From Agrypnia vestita (Eukaryota; Arthropoda; Insecta; Trichoptera; Phryganeidae): 64,000 bases of DNA. The translations under genes were made by a program, and so were the position numbers. Under the pieces are notes generated by a model, which had not been told where the DNA came from, made no database searches, and was given only the letters and a program-made list of their open reading frames with translations. Every line of letters starts with the position of its first letter. The first letter of the stretch is position 1. Positions 53,640-63,725 of this stretch are shown one piece after another. The stretch covers positions 1 through 64,000 of the forward strand of contig JADDOH010024897.1 of the NCBI GenBank assembly GCA_016648135.1. Reading direction: 5' to 3'.

Positions 53640-55090
53640 AATTATTGCAATTTTAGCAATCTCCTTCTTAAAAATTCCCAAATATTCTCGATGATGTTCA
53701 TATCATGCAAGTTTCTTGGCCAATCCAACACTTTGATATTCATATACTGCAGAAAAGCCGTGGAGCTATTAGTTTTATAACAAGAAGCACCATCACGTAC
53801 GAATTTCGGTACCTTTATTATCTCCCAGTAAACATTCTTCGAATTGTAAAATCGAGAGTGTCTTTAATACATTTGTGCGTTTATCTCGGCGGATCGTCGA
53901 GACTCGACTATAGAAGTGGCCTGATGCCTTTCCAGAAATGACCGACCAAGTCACGATTGAAGGTAGGCGCTTAACAGTGAGCGCAATATATTCTGGATTG
54001 TATTGTAAGCCTGGCCTTCGTCGTACAAATTTTGTTTTTTCCATCAAAACTTGAAACACAGTCTCATCTGAGAAAAGCACACCAGCAAATAAAAATAAAT
54101 ACACTTCAAAGAAGGATTATTTTATTCGTAACATACTTAGTTATCAATTATTCGGCACTATTGTCTTTTCCCAATCCTCAACATTGAAATATTTGTGTTT
54201 ATGAGCCCATGCGAGACGCTTCCCGATTATTATCGGAGTGTTTCCTTGCGACTAATCCCATTTTTTATAATTAGGTTCTATTTAGATACAATTTGTACAC
54301 GTTTAATATAATAGTATGTATAATGATATTGTTGATATTATTGTTCTTAGTCCTCCTCACTATGGGTTCCTGTGCTGAGGCGGACTAGTTTTTTATACTT
54401 ATTTATTTACTATTTTTAAATTACTGCGTAGTTTACAATACTCCTTCTAATTTATCTGTATCGACTTGTTTTAGCCATGCTTTTATCTTTTTTTTGAACT
54501 CTTCAACTTTTCAATATTTTTGAAGGTTGGAGGGAGGATGTTGTAGAGTTTTGTTACAAAATAGATATAGCTTCTTGGCAAAAGTTGTGTTGTAAGTTGG
54601 TATATTTCTATTTACCATTTTACTTCCTCTCGTATTATATTGTTTTGTTTTGTGTCTTTAAATTGGTGTAAGAGAATACTCTTGGCATATATTTGTTTTA
54701 TGTTCGGTACATCAAAACATTTAAAGATCTCTTTTGAGGGCGTTCTGATTGGAAGTTTTAAAATGGTTTTTATAATGCTCTTTTGCGATATATTTAAATG
54801 GTTGATATAGTTTGTTGTGGCAGATCCCCATGCTAAGATTCAACTAATTGAATTCCTATAGTTCGCTGGAAAACTATTATCCCTCCATCTGTTGTGGTTT
54901 TAGTCAATAAATAACCCGGTAGTTTTCCTTGGATCCAAAGTGACTAGGGTCAATTTTATTCTTGAAATTCTTCACAAAACTTCTAGACACCAACTAACTG
55001 CTTTTGCAATCTCATATTGAGATACGCTAGCAGCCTTTAGAAGTCTTGATATGTGTCCAGCTTTTTTCCGAGACTGGTTAGAGAGTATTT
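53640..55090 (-). pseudogene. Tc1-like transposase, broken
   Basis: Minus-strand blocks in family order: N-terminal helix-turn-helix ISRLLKAASVSQYEIAKAV-like text (~55050-54980); KRLAWAHKHKYFNVEDWEKT (~54220-54160); VLFSDETVF with a catalytic Asp (~54080); FVRRRPGLQYNPEYIALTVK and PSIVTWSVISGKASG (54030-53930); NIKVLDWPRN and MNIIENIWEFLRRRL (~53740-53650), with Asn-Ile in place of the usual 'SPDLNPIENxW'. A LINE piece splits the gene between the first two blocks, and frames shift several times. Tc1 transposases cut at the terminal repeats and insert at TA; this one is inactive. Confidence 0.75.
54280..54840 (-). pseudogene. LINE (CR1/Jockey-like) 3' end inside the Tc1 element
   Basis: Minus-strand frame reads LAWGSATTNYINHLNISQKS, then IIKTILKLPIRTPSKEIF and VPNIKQIYAKSILLHQF, matching the end of LINE ORF2 after the reverse transcriptase ('WGSxxxxxLxxLQxxQKxIIxxIxxxPxxTPS...L.V..IxxIY'). 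Broken by stops after ~110 residues; a 3' UTR follows to ~54280. Confidence 0.55.
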
Positions 55091-55487
55091 CCCCATCTTT
55101 ATTAAAAAAAATTTTTCAATTAAAAATGGCTCTTAATGCACATCTGTAAATGCAAAATATGAAAACATCCAAAATTACTATTATACTTACGATATTGTTG
55201 ACTATCGTAATAAATCTTAATGACTATCGTATATAAAAAAACAATATTTCGGAGACTAACTGCTCACTCGAGTTTTTAGGTAATATTCGAACAGTCTCGC
55301 TAGAAAAACAATAACAAATAACAATAAGTCGTGGAGTTGCATGTACGCAAATAACCTCTCAGTGTTGCCAGTAAAAATAAACAACACAATCAGAAATAAT
55401 AAAGGTCGAATTCAAACAGACTTGAGCTGCCTTTACATGAAACACTAATTTCTTCGCTCGGGTCTAATAATATGGCCAAGTACTGTA

Positions 55488-56845
55488 GGTTTCATATACA
55501 TATTTCAGAAAAATTTCCTCGAGTAGTGACAGGTTTTTTGTATTTATTTCGGAAATACCTCAGTGGTACATTTTTACCTTTGCTTTCATGTCCCCGAAAT
55601 CATGGTAGATCCTCGTTGATTAAAAATCCAAAAACAAATTTTGAATTACGTAATCCTGCTAATTAAAAAATGTGCATGCACGGCACAAAATTCGTGATAA
55701 ACTGATGAAAAATATCGCGGATTTATTCGCATGAACAGGTTTTGGTCTGAGACACACACGTGTGGTACTATCAGTAAAATTGTGCGATGTGTAATGTTCA
55801 AAAATGATTTAAAAGTAAAATAAGCGCCAAAACAACTGAAAAATGTCCGAACACTCACGAAATGCAAAAGTGAAAATTACGTAAAATTAATTAACTCGCA
55901 ACCCGAAAAAACCAAGCTCGTAATGTCTCATTTAGTCTTAAATGCCATTTGTTTCGTTACTGGGCAGCCCGAGCGCGGTATCCATTGTAGTGTTACGTGT
56001 GTAGCTCTTCCCAGCTGTTTTTTTTCTATGCTGCCGTTGATGAATAGACTATACATCGAATTAAAAAACATACCTAAATGAGGTAGGTATACAAATGATC
56101 CAAATATTATTATTCATAAAAAATTACTCGCGATTCACGTTTTTTCGGACGCAAACAAGAGTATTGTCAATTTTTAAAACTCACGCACGTTTCGATTTAA
56201 TTAGGCCTACTAAAAAAACGAGTGGACACATTAAAATGAACATAAATTCATAGAAATCATTAAAAAAGGTTATAACTTGATTATGTTGCATGGCTTATCC
56301 ATGCAGATCCTCGCCATTAATGTGCCTCATTTCGGAACACGTGTCTGTTGGATTAGGGATGACATGACGTCAGCGCGCGCAAGTCACTGTTTGCGAACGG
56401 CGCGCGATAATTCTATAGATACAAGCCGCGCGTTTTAAATTTGGATTTCGCTTTTTCGGCCGCTTTATTTATGGAATAAACATATGTGTGTATTGGTTTG
56501 CGATGCAATGAGTTCAAATTTATTTATTAGCTGATGAAAAATGATGAAAAAAAATGTGAAAAAACTTTGGATCGATTTTTAACCCTTTTCCCGTGATCCG
56601 ATCGAGCTGAAACTTTGCAGGCAGACTCGTGGCGACGATAAAAATTAACAAATTTTCGTTTAAAAAAAATTAATAGTATAATTTTGGATTTTTCGAAATT
56701 TTTTATTACTCCCTTTCGTATCGTCGCCCGACTCGAGCCCAACGCGTGGGGTAAGCGCCAAACCTGTTTCAACTTAAGTTCAAACAAAGTAAATGAGAAA
56801 GGCAGTATAATAAAAACTTGGTCTTTATGGGTTAGTTTTTTATAC
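55488..56845. other. Intergenic, no gene supported
   Basis: ORFs at 55472-55666, 55646-55867 and 56527-56787 are short and unrecognised. A GC-rich patch GCGCGCGATAATTC lies near 56400. No terminal repeats seen. Confidence 0.35.
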
Positions 56846-57140
56846 AGGGTTATTTGGAAAACATTAATAACCTCGCAGGAGATCCTTTGATTACGAGTCG
56901 ATAATTCCTGCTTTGATTACGAGTCGAAAATGTTCAAGCAAGCGTGACCTAATAATATCAATAGTTACGGAGATATGCGACATCAAAGTTAAATTTTCTT
57001 CTCTCAATTTTTTGACTTATTTTTTGTAAAACGTCGGACTATCATTATAGTAACTTATATCAAATATGAAAAATTCATTTCTTTTAATACAAGTTACAGA
57101 ACAATATTATAGAAATCTCGTATACAAAATCTAGATCCCA
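56846..57140. mobile_element. Foldback MITE family A, one arm
   Basis: Begins ATACAGGGTTATTTGGA; contains ATTACGAGTCGAAAATGTTC, ATAGTTACGGAGATATG and CGGACTATCATTATAGTAAC like the 52010 copy. CTTTGATTACGAGTCGA occurs twice in its first 100 bases. Only the left arm is clear. Confidence 0.6.
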
Positions 57141-57505
57141 AAAAGTGAGGCAAAATAATGCCGTTTTGAGTCGCGTGGGTTGGGGGGAATGATTCATTTT
57201 TTCCCATTTATAACCAAGCCTTCATAAGCTTCATACAGAGCCTCTTCAAATATTTTTTCTGCCTACAGATTGAAGAGCATTGGCGAAAGAATAAAACTCT
57301 GTCTTCCTCTCCTCCTTATTTTTTACTTGTTCAGTTATATAATTCGTCTTCTACCTTCACTAATGCTTTTTAGTGCCATTTTAAGTTTCCAATTTAAGTT
57401 ATTACATATTCGGATAACATTATCACCAATCCCAGATGTTTTTAGAATTCCAATTTGTTTTTCATGTTGAACCTTGTCAAACCTTTCAGAAAGTCAATGA
57501 AGCAA

Positions 57506-57513
57506 GTGTATAT
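57506..57513. repeat. 8-bp target-site duplication, left
   Basis: GTGTATAT, repeated exactly at 60344-60351 on the other side of the transposon. Confidence 0.85.
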
Positions 57514-60343
57514 TAGGGTGTCCCAGGCTATAAGGGGGAATTTTTTTTTTCGAATTTCAAAACGCATACCCTCTATTTTTTTTTCATTTGACTCCAAAAA
57601 CTTAAATATTAAATATTATTGAGATCGGATAACGATAACCCGTGCCGACTTGACGTCAAAGTTTAAGTTGAAAAGTTAGTATGGAGGTATTGGAACATTG
57701 TAGAGTTCATTATTTATATTCAGTAAATAAAACACATTTATAATATTTATTATTTATTTATAGTATAAAACACATTAATCATTAAATTTCCTTTTCAAAG
57801 TTTGCTTTTTACAATCAGGATATAAGTTTCTGTGTTCTTGTACGTAACGTAATAAAAATTGCTTTTGCTCCTCTTCAACAGTGCTTAAACCATGAAAGTC
57901 TTGCATTAATTTAACCGCTCTTTCTGCCGTATCATTAACTGCTCTCAGTGTAAATAGCTTCCTTTGAGCTTGTTGGAACGAATCATTATTTCACCATAAA
58001 GAAGGGCTCTTCTTCAGAAATCTGTCATCAATTTTGAGTCGATTAAATAGGAACTTGCTTTTGACAGAGACGAAGTCATCGATGTTTTTCTCTGAAATTA
58101 AATCAGAAGGAACGGTTATCAATCGTATGGTAAACTATAGAAGAAAATCGAAGCATAATTTACATATAAGACATACCAAAAAGTGGGCCACAAAGTTCTT
58201 CTTTGGATGCAATGTAACGTTTATCGTGGGCTGATGGGTTTTCTTTAGCTAAGTTAGCAACCATTTTTACTTTAGTTTCTTGATCGACATCATCGTCAAA
58301 TAAAGACAAAACAGATACTTCATCTGTCAAATACCATGAATGCTGGCAAAACTTCTGTAAAGCTGCTTTGGAAATGCTTTTATCTATTGTTTCGTAAGCT
58401 TTCATGGATTTCAAAAAGCATAAGTCCTGATAAGGTGCTTTTACTACTAATATGCATTGGAGCCAGAATTTGACGCACGATGTCACGATAAACAGACAGA
58501 CATCCAACAGAGCTGCCTTATCCTTATTTAAAATTCTGAATTGAGAGCTTAGTAATGATATTTTTAACGAATAAATGGCTCTCGCCATCCACCGAGCTTG
58601 CTGCATAGCAACTGGAGGCCGAATCTTAAATTTCTTCTCTGTATCTCCACCAAGAAATATTATTGAAAGCTCAATTAATTCACGATAGTCATCTCTAGCT
58701 ATTTCTTTAGTCAATTCAAATCGGTAGAATTCTAGCAGTTTATCAATTTCTGAAACATTTAAACAAGATAGCTTTTCTGTACAGATTTGTGTTTTTTCGG
58801 CATCGACTTTTTTCCAGTTTTCTCGGAACTTTTTAAACAACGGAATGTCTGGGCTTGTAGTTACTTGGCTGATTTTCGCTTCAAACACACTTTTTAATAC
58901 TAGTTCGTAGACGTGATGACGGCAAGCAAAAATAAGCATTTTTCTATCCGTTTATTGTTCGAGAAGCACACATGCACCATTAATACGGCCTGTATTTGAA
59001 GCAGTAGTATCATAACAGAGAATCTGCACTCTGTCTTCAAGATTCCAGTTGATAATGGCATTCCAAACTGCCTGTGCCTGTTCGCTTCCTGATGAGCTGT
59101 CCAATTTTGGCACAGCTTTAAGTTCATCATATGAAATAACTATCGGGAGGCGTTCTTCTTTAGATTTACGTGAATCTAGAGCCGGCAATAGTTTGCCATT
59201 CCAGTGGACAGTTACCGTATCCGGGATATTGTTTTGAAAATTAACTTTTATAGCTTCAGCCCGCTCTCTTCGCATTTCTGTACGAATTCTATGGATTGAG
59301 GACTTGCTTATAGAAAAGTCATCCGTGTTATGCCCTAGTGCCTCAATAGTAGCTTCAATTATAAATACAGAATCTCTCACACTTAACTGACATCTATCTA
59401 ATGCGGCAACCAACTTCGGAGTTATGAAATTTTTCTGCATACAAGTTTTATCGGGCTGAGAGGAAGCACCACTTAGGCTGGGTCTATTTTTTTGTAAATC
59501 TATTATTTCAGAATCAGAAGATGAGTTTTCTTGTGGTGGTTTATAAGATGAGATGTCGATGGAGCTAATGATGAAAAATATTTAGCACGTCGCTTTTCCT
59601 CCTCAATGTTTCTAAGGCCCGTCTTTTCTTCCTTTCTGTAAGTTTTTTGTCCACTCCGGCTAAGTGACCAGGCCGACCTGGTTCTCTTTGGCGCTCCAAG
59701 AAGATCCTATCTTCATTTATTTTAATTAGCTGAAGCGCATCGGCATGAGCAATGTCAAACAAATTGTCTAAGTTGGAAAGAAACTCTTGTCGACGTTGTT
59801 CAAACACTTCTTGTGTTTTTTCCGCATTTTTTTGCAAATCTCTCCAAACTTGGTATAATGAAACTAGTTTCTTAACACAGTTAGGTAATGATTTAGTCAG
59901 TATACGTGCCTTTTCCCAGTTAATAATACACTCACGAATAGTAAGATTTACACTTCCATTGACACTTAAATTCACTTCACGAATATTATAGATCAAAACT
60001 CCCAGTACTTGTCCATTAGAGGGAAGTTTCGAACCGGTGATTTGATGTTTTACGTTTCCTATTAAAAATTTCTCCTTTTGAGAACTTCGTTACTCCAATG
60101 ACATGTTGACTACTCAAAATTAATGCGTTTACTAATAAAATAACCAAGTAATAAGACGCAAGCAATGCGAGATTTCCGTCGCGCCGTACCGTGCAAGCAC
60201 AGACACGTTTCGCTGCAAGTCGGCACGGGTTATCGTGATCCTAAGTATGCAAAACTTTATTTTTAAATGTTTTGAGACCATTCAAACAAAATAAGAGGGT
60301 ATGCATTAAAAAAATATCACTTTAATTTTTTTGGGACACCCTA
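57514..60343 (-). mobile_element. Unclassified DNA transposon, 2830 bp, 8-bp target duplication
   Basis: The ends are TAGGGTGTCCCA and TGGGACACCCTA, perfect 12-bp inverted repeats, followed inward by related GCATACCCTCT boxes and a further perfect inverted repeat GATAACCCGTGCCGACTT (57634 on and ~60217-60234), ~107-118 bp from each end. The flanks are GTGTATAT twice. The interior is a decayed transposase gene on the minus strand. An 8-bp duplication and TAGGG start would suit hAT, yet the protein does not show the usual hAT domains. Confidence 0.88.
57785..60105 (-). pseudogene. Transposase of the unclassified element (~770 aa, broken)
   Basis: Minus-strand frame from a possible ATG at ~60105 (a stop follows at codon 5) through FLIGNVKHQITGSKLPSNGQ, INWEKARILTKSLPNCVKKL, FDIAHADALQLIKI, EPGRPGHLAGVDKKL; then, after a shift near 59575-59590, FITPKLVAALDRCQLSVRDS, SISKSSIHRIRTEMRRERAE, ILCYDTTASNTGRINGAC and LIFACRHHVYEL; then RYIASKEELCGPLFG; more shifts; and a C-terminus NDTAERAVKLMQDFHGLS to a TAA at ~57787. 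A stop at 58952-58954 lies between the DTTASNTG and CRHH motifs. I know similar uncharacterised arthropod proteins with these blocks but not a named family. D-x-T-ASNTG and C-x-H-H resemble the second Asp and Cys/His of hAT-like RNase-H folds. Confidence 0.7.
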
Positions 60344-60351
60344 GTGTATAT
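60344..60351. repeat. 8-bp target-site duplication, right
   Basis: GTGTATAT, identical to 57506-57513. Confidence 0.85.
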
Positions 60352-61130
60352 ATTTTGATTGATATCTCTACATTAACACATCAATACTGAATAGTGCCAC
60401 ATGTGTTCCAAGACCACACAAACAACCCAATCGAGTTTCTCCAACCTTCTGTTCGATTCTGTGGTATATTCTAGTGTAAATAATTGGTAGATCTTTAAAG
60501 CTTGACTCTGCGGAATATAAGCTGATTGTGCGGTTGTCACAACATTTATTCGCTTTTGGTTTTTTCAGAATTGGGATAAAGTTCGATTTTAACCAACTGT
60601 AGATTTGCAGAGCTTTACTACTCCATTACTTCCTAGAAGTTTCAGGACTAGCATGTATTCCATCAGGGCCGGTTGTTTTTCCAGCCTTTATCAACCTTAT
60701 TGCTTTTTCCAATTAGTTCCTTGTGATCGATGTATTTATATCGAGTTACGAGCTTCTTTGGTTATCAAATAACTAAAATACATTCTTTCTTTCTATCTTC
60801 AGAGTAATTTCTATGAGTAATTTCCCATCTCGATCTTCTATGCTTCCACTTTTCTTTTTTAATTTTATCCTAACTTCTCTGGAGTTTCTTATGCAAATTA
60901 AATACATTGTGTTTACATATACTTACATACATATAATACATCATACTTTCAATTTATGCGTATTCTTGAGCGTGGCGTGCCAGTATGTTTTTGCTGCTTT
61001 TATTTTGCTTCTTATTTCTGTTTGGATCTTATTCAATTTGATTCTTGTACATTCTTCTTTTATCAATAAGGTTCAAAATGTCAGTTTTCATCCATTTCTT
61101 TTCTTTTATCTACCTTCGATTTAGTTATAA

Positions 61131-61564
61131 TAACTTAATCTAATATTATATATAATAAATAACTATTATAATCAAACTGCACTAAGAATAAGAATAAGGT
61201 AAAATTTATAGCGGGTAGTAATTTTGCCTGATGCAGGTAGTTTAGCCTGTCCTTAGACTTTTAGGTAATGTAATTGAGAAAGAACACATTGTGTTTTTAG
61301 TATTTTTACTTATCTCCTGTCACACACGACATCACATGTAGCACAATAGCTAGGCACTTGATTGTCGCTAATTGAAATTCACAGTAAACATGAGTGACGT
61401 AATATTAGTTAAGGTATCAAACCTTTAACATCAAATATTTCTGTTTTAGTTGAGTGTAGCTCGACACATATTTGCAGAGCACTATCCCAGGGTTAAGATG
61501 ATTTAAATCAGTAATTTGAATCGCGATTAAAATCAAGTGATTTAAAAAAATATCAATGATTTGA
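61131..61564. other. AT-rich, nothing recognised
   Basis: No gene or terminal repeats supported. Confidence 0.35.
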
Positions 61565-61807
61565 CCCTTAGCACTCGAGTGCCGCCATAGAGGCTGCATA
61601 AATGGTTTGCCGTATTACTCGAGTGCCGCCGCTATGGCGGCAAGAAAATAAAGTCTTATTTCTCAATATTTTTATTATATTGGATTTTTTAAAAATTTTC
61701 AACGTAATTTAACCAGAATCATATGAGTACAATTAAATAGCAATAAGTTGAGGAATTTTATCGAGAAACGAGTAATAACATACCAAAAAACTTTTGAATG
61801 CAAAGGG
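61565..61807. mobile_element. Probable TTAA-type MITE, 243 bp
   Basis: Ends CCCTTAGCA and TGCAAAGGG are near-inverted; the right flank is TTAA (61808-61811) and the left is TTGA (61561-61564), one change from TTAA. Near the left end ACTCGAGTGCCGCC occurs twice, the second followed by GCTATGGCGGC that pairs with GCCGCCATAG. Confidence 0.55.
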
Positions 61808-62684
61808 TTAAATCAATACTTTTTTACTGCAACTAAATCAGCTAAAAGTGTCTAGGTATTTCCCCCGGCAAAAGTTGTTCTGGAGTGTTCGTTGATACAC
61901 AAGTCATACAGAAAACTGCCCCTACTGATTGGTGGGTAGTGAGTGATACATACTATGAAAAAAATGTATAACCGAAGTTGCGTTTTCCCCTGGGGTCGAA
62001 AGAATATTTACGGCATTCAATGTAGTGCACAGTAAAATAAGTAAATTAGGCGCCGAGAAGGCGGCCAAATTAGTCTTCCTTTTGAAAAACTAAATTTGAA
62101 CAAATTACAAAACAAATAAAAACATAACATCTAAGTTATATGTAACTAAGTAAATATAAATGACTGCGACTGCGGTGAAACCCAAGTGGTTTTATGTTCA
62201 TTTATTAATTTTATTTTCCTTAATTTTTTTTTAAATATGACAAAATGCTATTGGTTTTTTTTAAAAAATGATTGACTTTTAGAAGAACTTGCTGATTTTC
62301 GTTAATTTTATAATATCTATTTTTAAATATTTTTATTTTATTTATTGATTTACACCCTTTAGGACTTCTACAGACAATAAGATAAAGTGTATAGTCCGTC
62401 CAACTTATCTGGAGAATAAAGGAGGGCGTCCCAATCGTTGTAGTACTGCCCATAGTCTAAAAATTATCTCATTTGTAGGGAATTTTATGCAAATTCGTTT
62501 TTTCTTAAACAAGTTATTAAGAAGGTATACGACACGATAAAAAACAAAAAATGTAAACTAACGTACAAATAAATTCATCAAAATATACATTTGTAAAATA
62601 CACAACGTCACAAAATGGCGTTTTTTCAAAATCAAAGAAAAATACAATTTTCAGGAAAAAAAAAAACAAACAATAATAATTCTT

Positions 62685-62867
62685 TTAGGCCGGCGCCACA
62701 CTTCCGCCGCGTTTCTTCCGTTGTGCCAAATCAAATCAAAGCAAATAGATCGACCGATCATCCGCGTAGTGTGTTTAATAAGCGCATATTGTATGGAAAG
62801 AAATGTAGCGATGTTCCATGACAGAAGAGACGCGGCGGAAGATCCGCGCAGTGTGGCGCCGGTTTTA
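62685..62867. mobile_element. GGCGCCACACT foldback MITE, second copy
   Basis: Ends GGCCGGCGCCACACT and AGTGTGGCGCCGG; inner GATCATCCGCGTAGTGTG and GGAAGATCCGCGC also pair, as at 14705-14872. Confidence 0.75.
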
Positions 62868-62940
62868 TTCGGTGCCTCATACCTAATGATCATGACCATC
62901 ATGTTTAACTCAGTAACACCTAAGGATATCAATCGGTTTA

Positions 62941-63090
62941 GGGCCGTTGTATCAAATTGGTTTATAGTATATCTATGCTTTCGTTCAAAGCATAGATATT
63001 TTGCATTTTCCACCGATCAAACAACTCGCTCTCGTAAAAATCTATGCTTTAAATGAACTATTGCTATAAAGTAAGTTGATGCAACCAGTC
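62941..63090. mobile_element. GGGCCGTTGTATCAA MITE, relative of 13110-13254
   Basis: Ends GGGCCGTTGTATCAA and TTGATGCAACCAGTC are imperfect inverted repeats bounded by TTTA on both sides (62937-62940, 63091-63094). Inner AAAATCTATGCTTT and its complement are shared with the 13110 copy. Confidence 0.6.
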
Positions 63091-63241
63091 TTTAATGTGC
63101 ATAAATAAAAAAGTTTATTTTGAAAAAAGATGTTTATACAAATGAACTCGTTAATGAATTATGTAATAAAAGTATAAATAATAAAAATTCTATGTAAAAA
63201 ATTATCTAATAAAATATGTTCTAAAACTTTTCTCATCTTAC

Positions 63242-63573
63242 GGCTTCTAATTCAATTTTTCCACTTATCCTTGTTCTTTTTTTTCCGGGTGTAGATATTT
63301 TAATGCCCATTTCCACGGCCACTTTACCTTCTTTAACTATTTTGTAAATTGCCGATTCAGAAATACCTGAAGAAATTGTATAATAGTAAAATAAAAAACT
63401 AAGTATGGGAAAATCATTATAACTGCATGGCAGCACTAACCTGAAGTGGCGGCAATAAGTCTATGAACAAAATCAAACGGTATATTTGGGGCTTTTAGAC
63501 GTTGTTCTTCTTCAAAAAACGTGTGCATTTTCAAGATTATTTCCCGAACACCGCTTTTAATGGTTTTTGGCAT
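63242..63573 (-). pseudogene. Transposon-type helix-turn-helix protein, two N-terminal exons
   Basis: Exon 1 (63573-63441) codes MPKTIKSGVREIILKMHTFF, EEEQRLKAPNIPFDFVHRLI and AATS; the donor is AG|GTTAGT. Exon 2 (63366-63242) follows acceptor TTTCTTCAG in phase and codes GISESAIYKIVKEGKVAVEM and the STPGKKRTRISGKIELEA end, with donor GTAAGATG. This fits the N-terminal DNA-binding half of insect transposon proteins of the 'REIIxxVxxFxxxE ... ATGVSxxTVxRIxKEG ... TPGKKR' type. No catalytic exons follow, because the rest of the element is lost. Both exons are intact, so a short domesticated product cannot be excluded. Confidence 0.5.
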
Positions 63574-63725
63574 GGTGACAATCTAAAATTTTCTTAAAAA
63601 ACTATCGAAACAGTCGTGAACCCCTCTGTAAACAAAGTCTGTCAAAGGTCTGTCAGCTGTAGATAATCCAATATGGCGTCGTTAGTTCCAAATTTGGCCA
63701 TTCTTCAGATAAGTTAGACGGACTA

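Larger units (their letters stand above)
53283..55485 (-). mobile_element. Tc1-type transposon split by a LINE fragment
   Basis: Ends CAGCACTTGACCATACTATT and (complement) CAGTACTTGGCCATATTATT, continuing to TAGACCC-AGC, are ~30-bp inverted repeats with TA on each side (53281-53282, 55486-55487). A decayed transposase lies on the minus strand, interrupted by LINE sequence at ~54280-54840. Confidence 0.8.
57170..61130 (-). pseudogene. LINE reverse transcriptase remnant, split by a DNA transposon
   Basis: On the minus strand the upstream part (61130-60352) gives EECTRIKLNKIQTEIRSKIK (endonuclease-RT linker) and KAGKTTGPDGIHAS (~60680), and the downstream part (57505-57170) gives CFIDFLKGL (catalytic Asp block, ~57490), FILSPMLFNL (~57290) and EKIFEEALYEAYEGLVING (~57240). 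These belong to one RT: 'KxGKxxGPDGI', 'CFIDFxKAFDKVQH', 'GVRQGCxLSPxLFNLYxExI'. The 2830-bp transposon lies exactly between them. Frames are broken by many stops. Confidence 0.7.
62392..63725. mobile_element. TA-flanked DNA transposon with two MITEs inside
   Basis: Ends TAGTCCGTCCAACTTATCTG and (complement) TAGTCCGTCTAACTTATCTG are ~20-bp inverted repeats with one mismatch, flanked by TA (62390-62391, 63726-63727). The right part encodes the N-terminal exons of a transposon-type protein; the left part has been replaced or invaded by MITEs at 62685-62867 and 62941-63090, so the catalytic half is gone. Confidence 0.7.
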
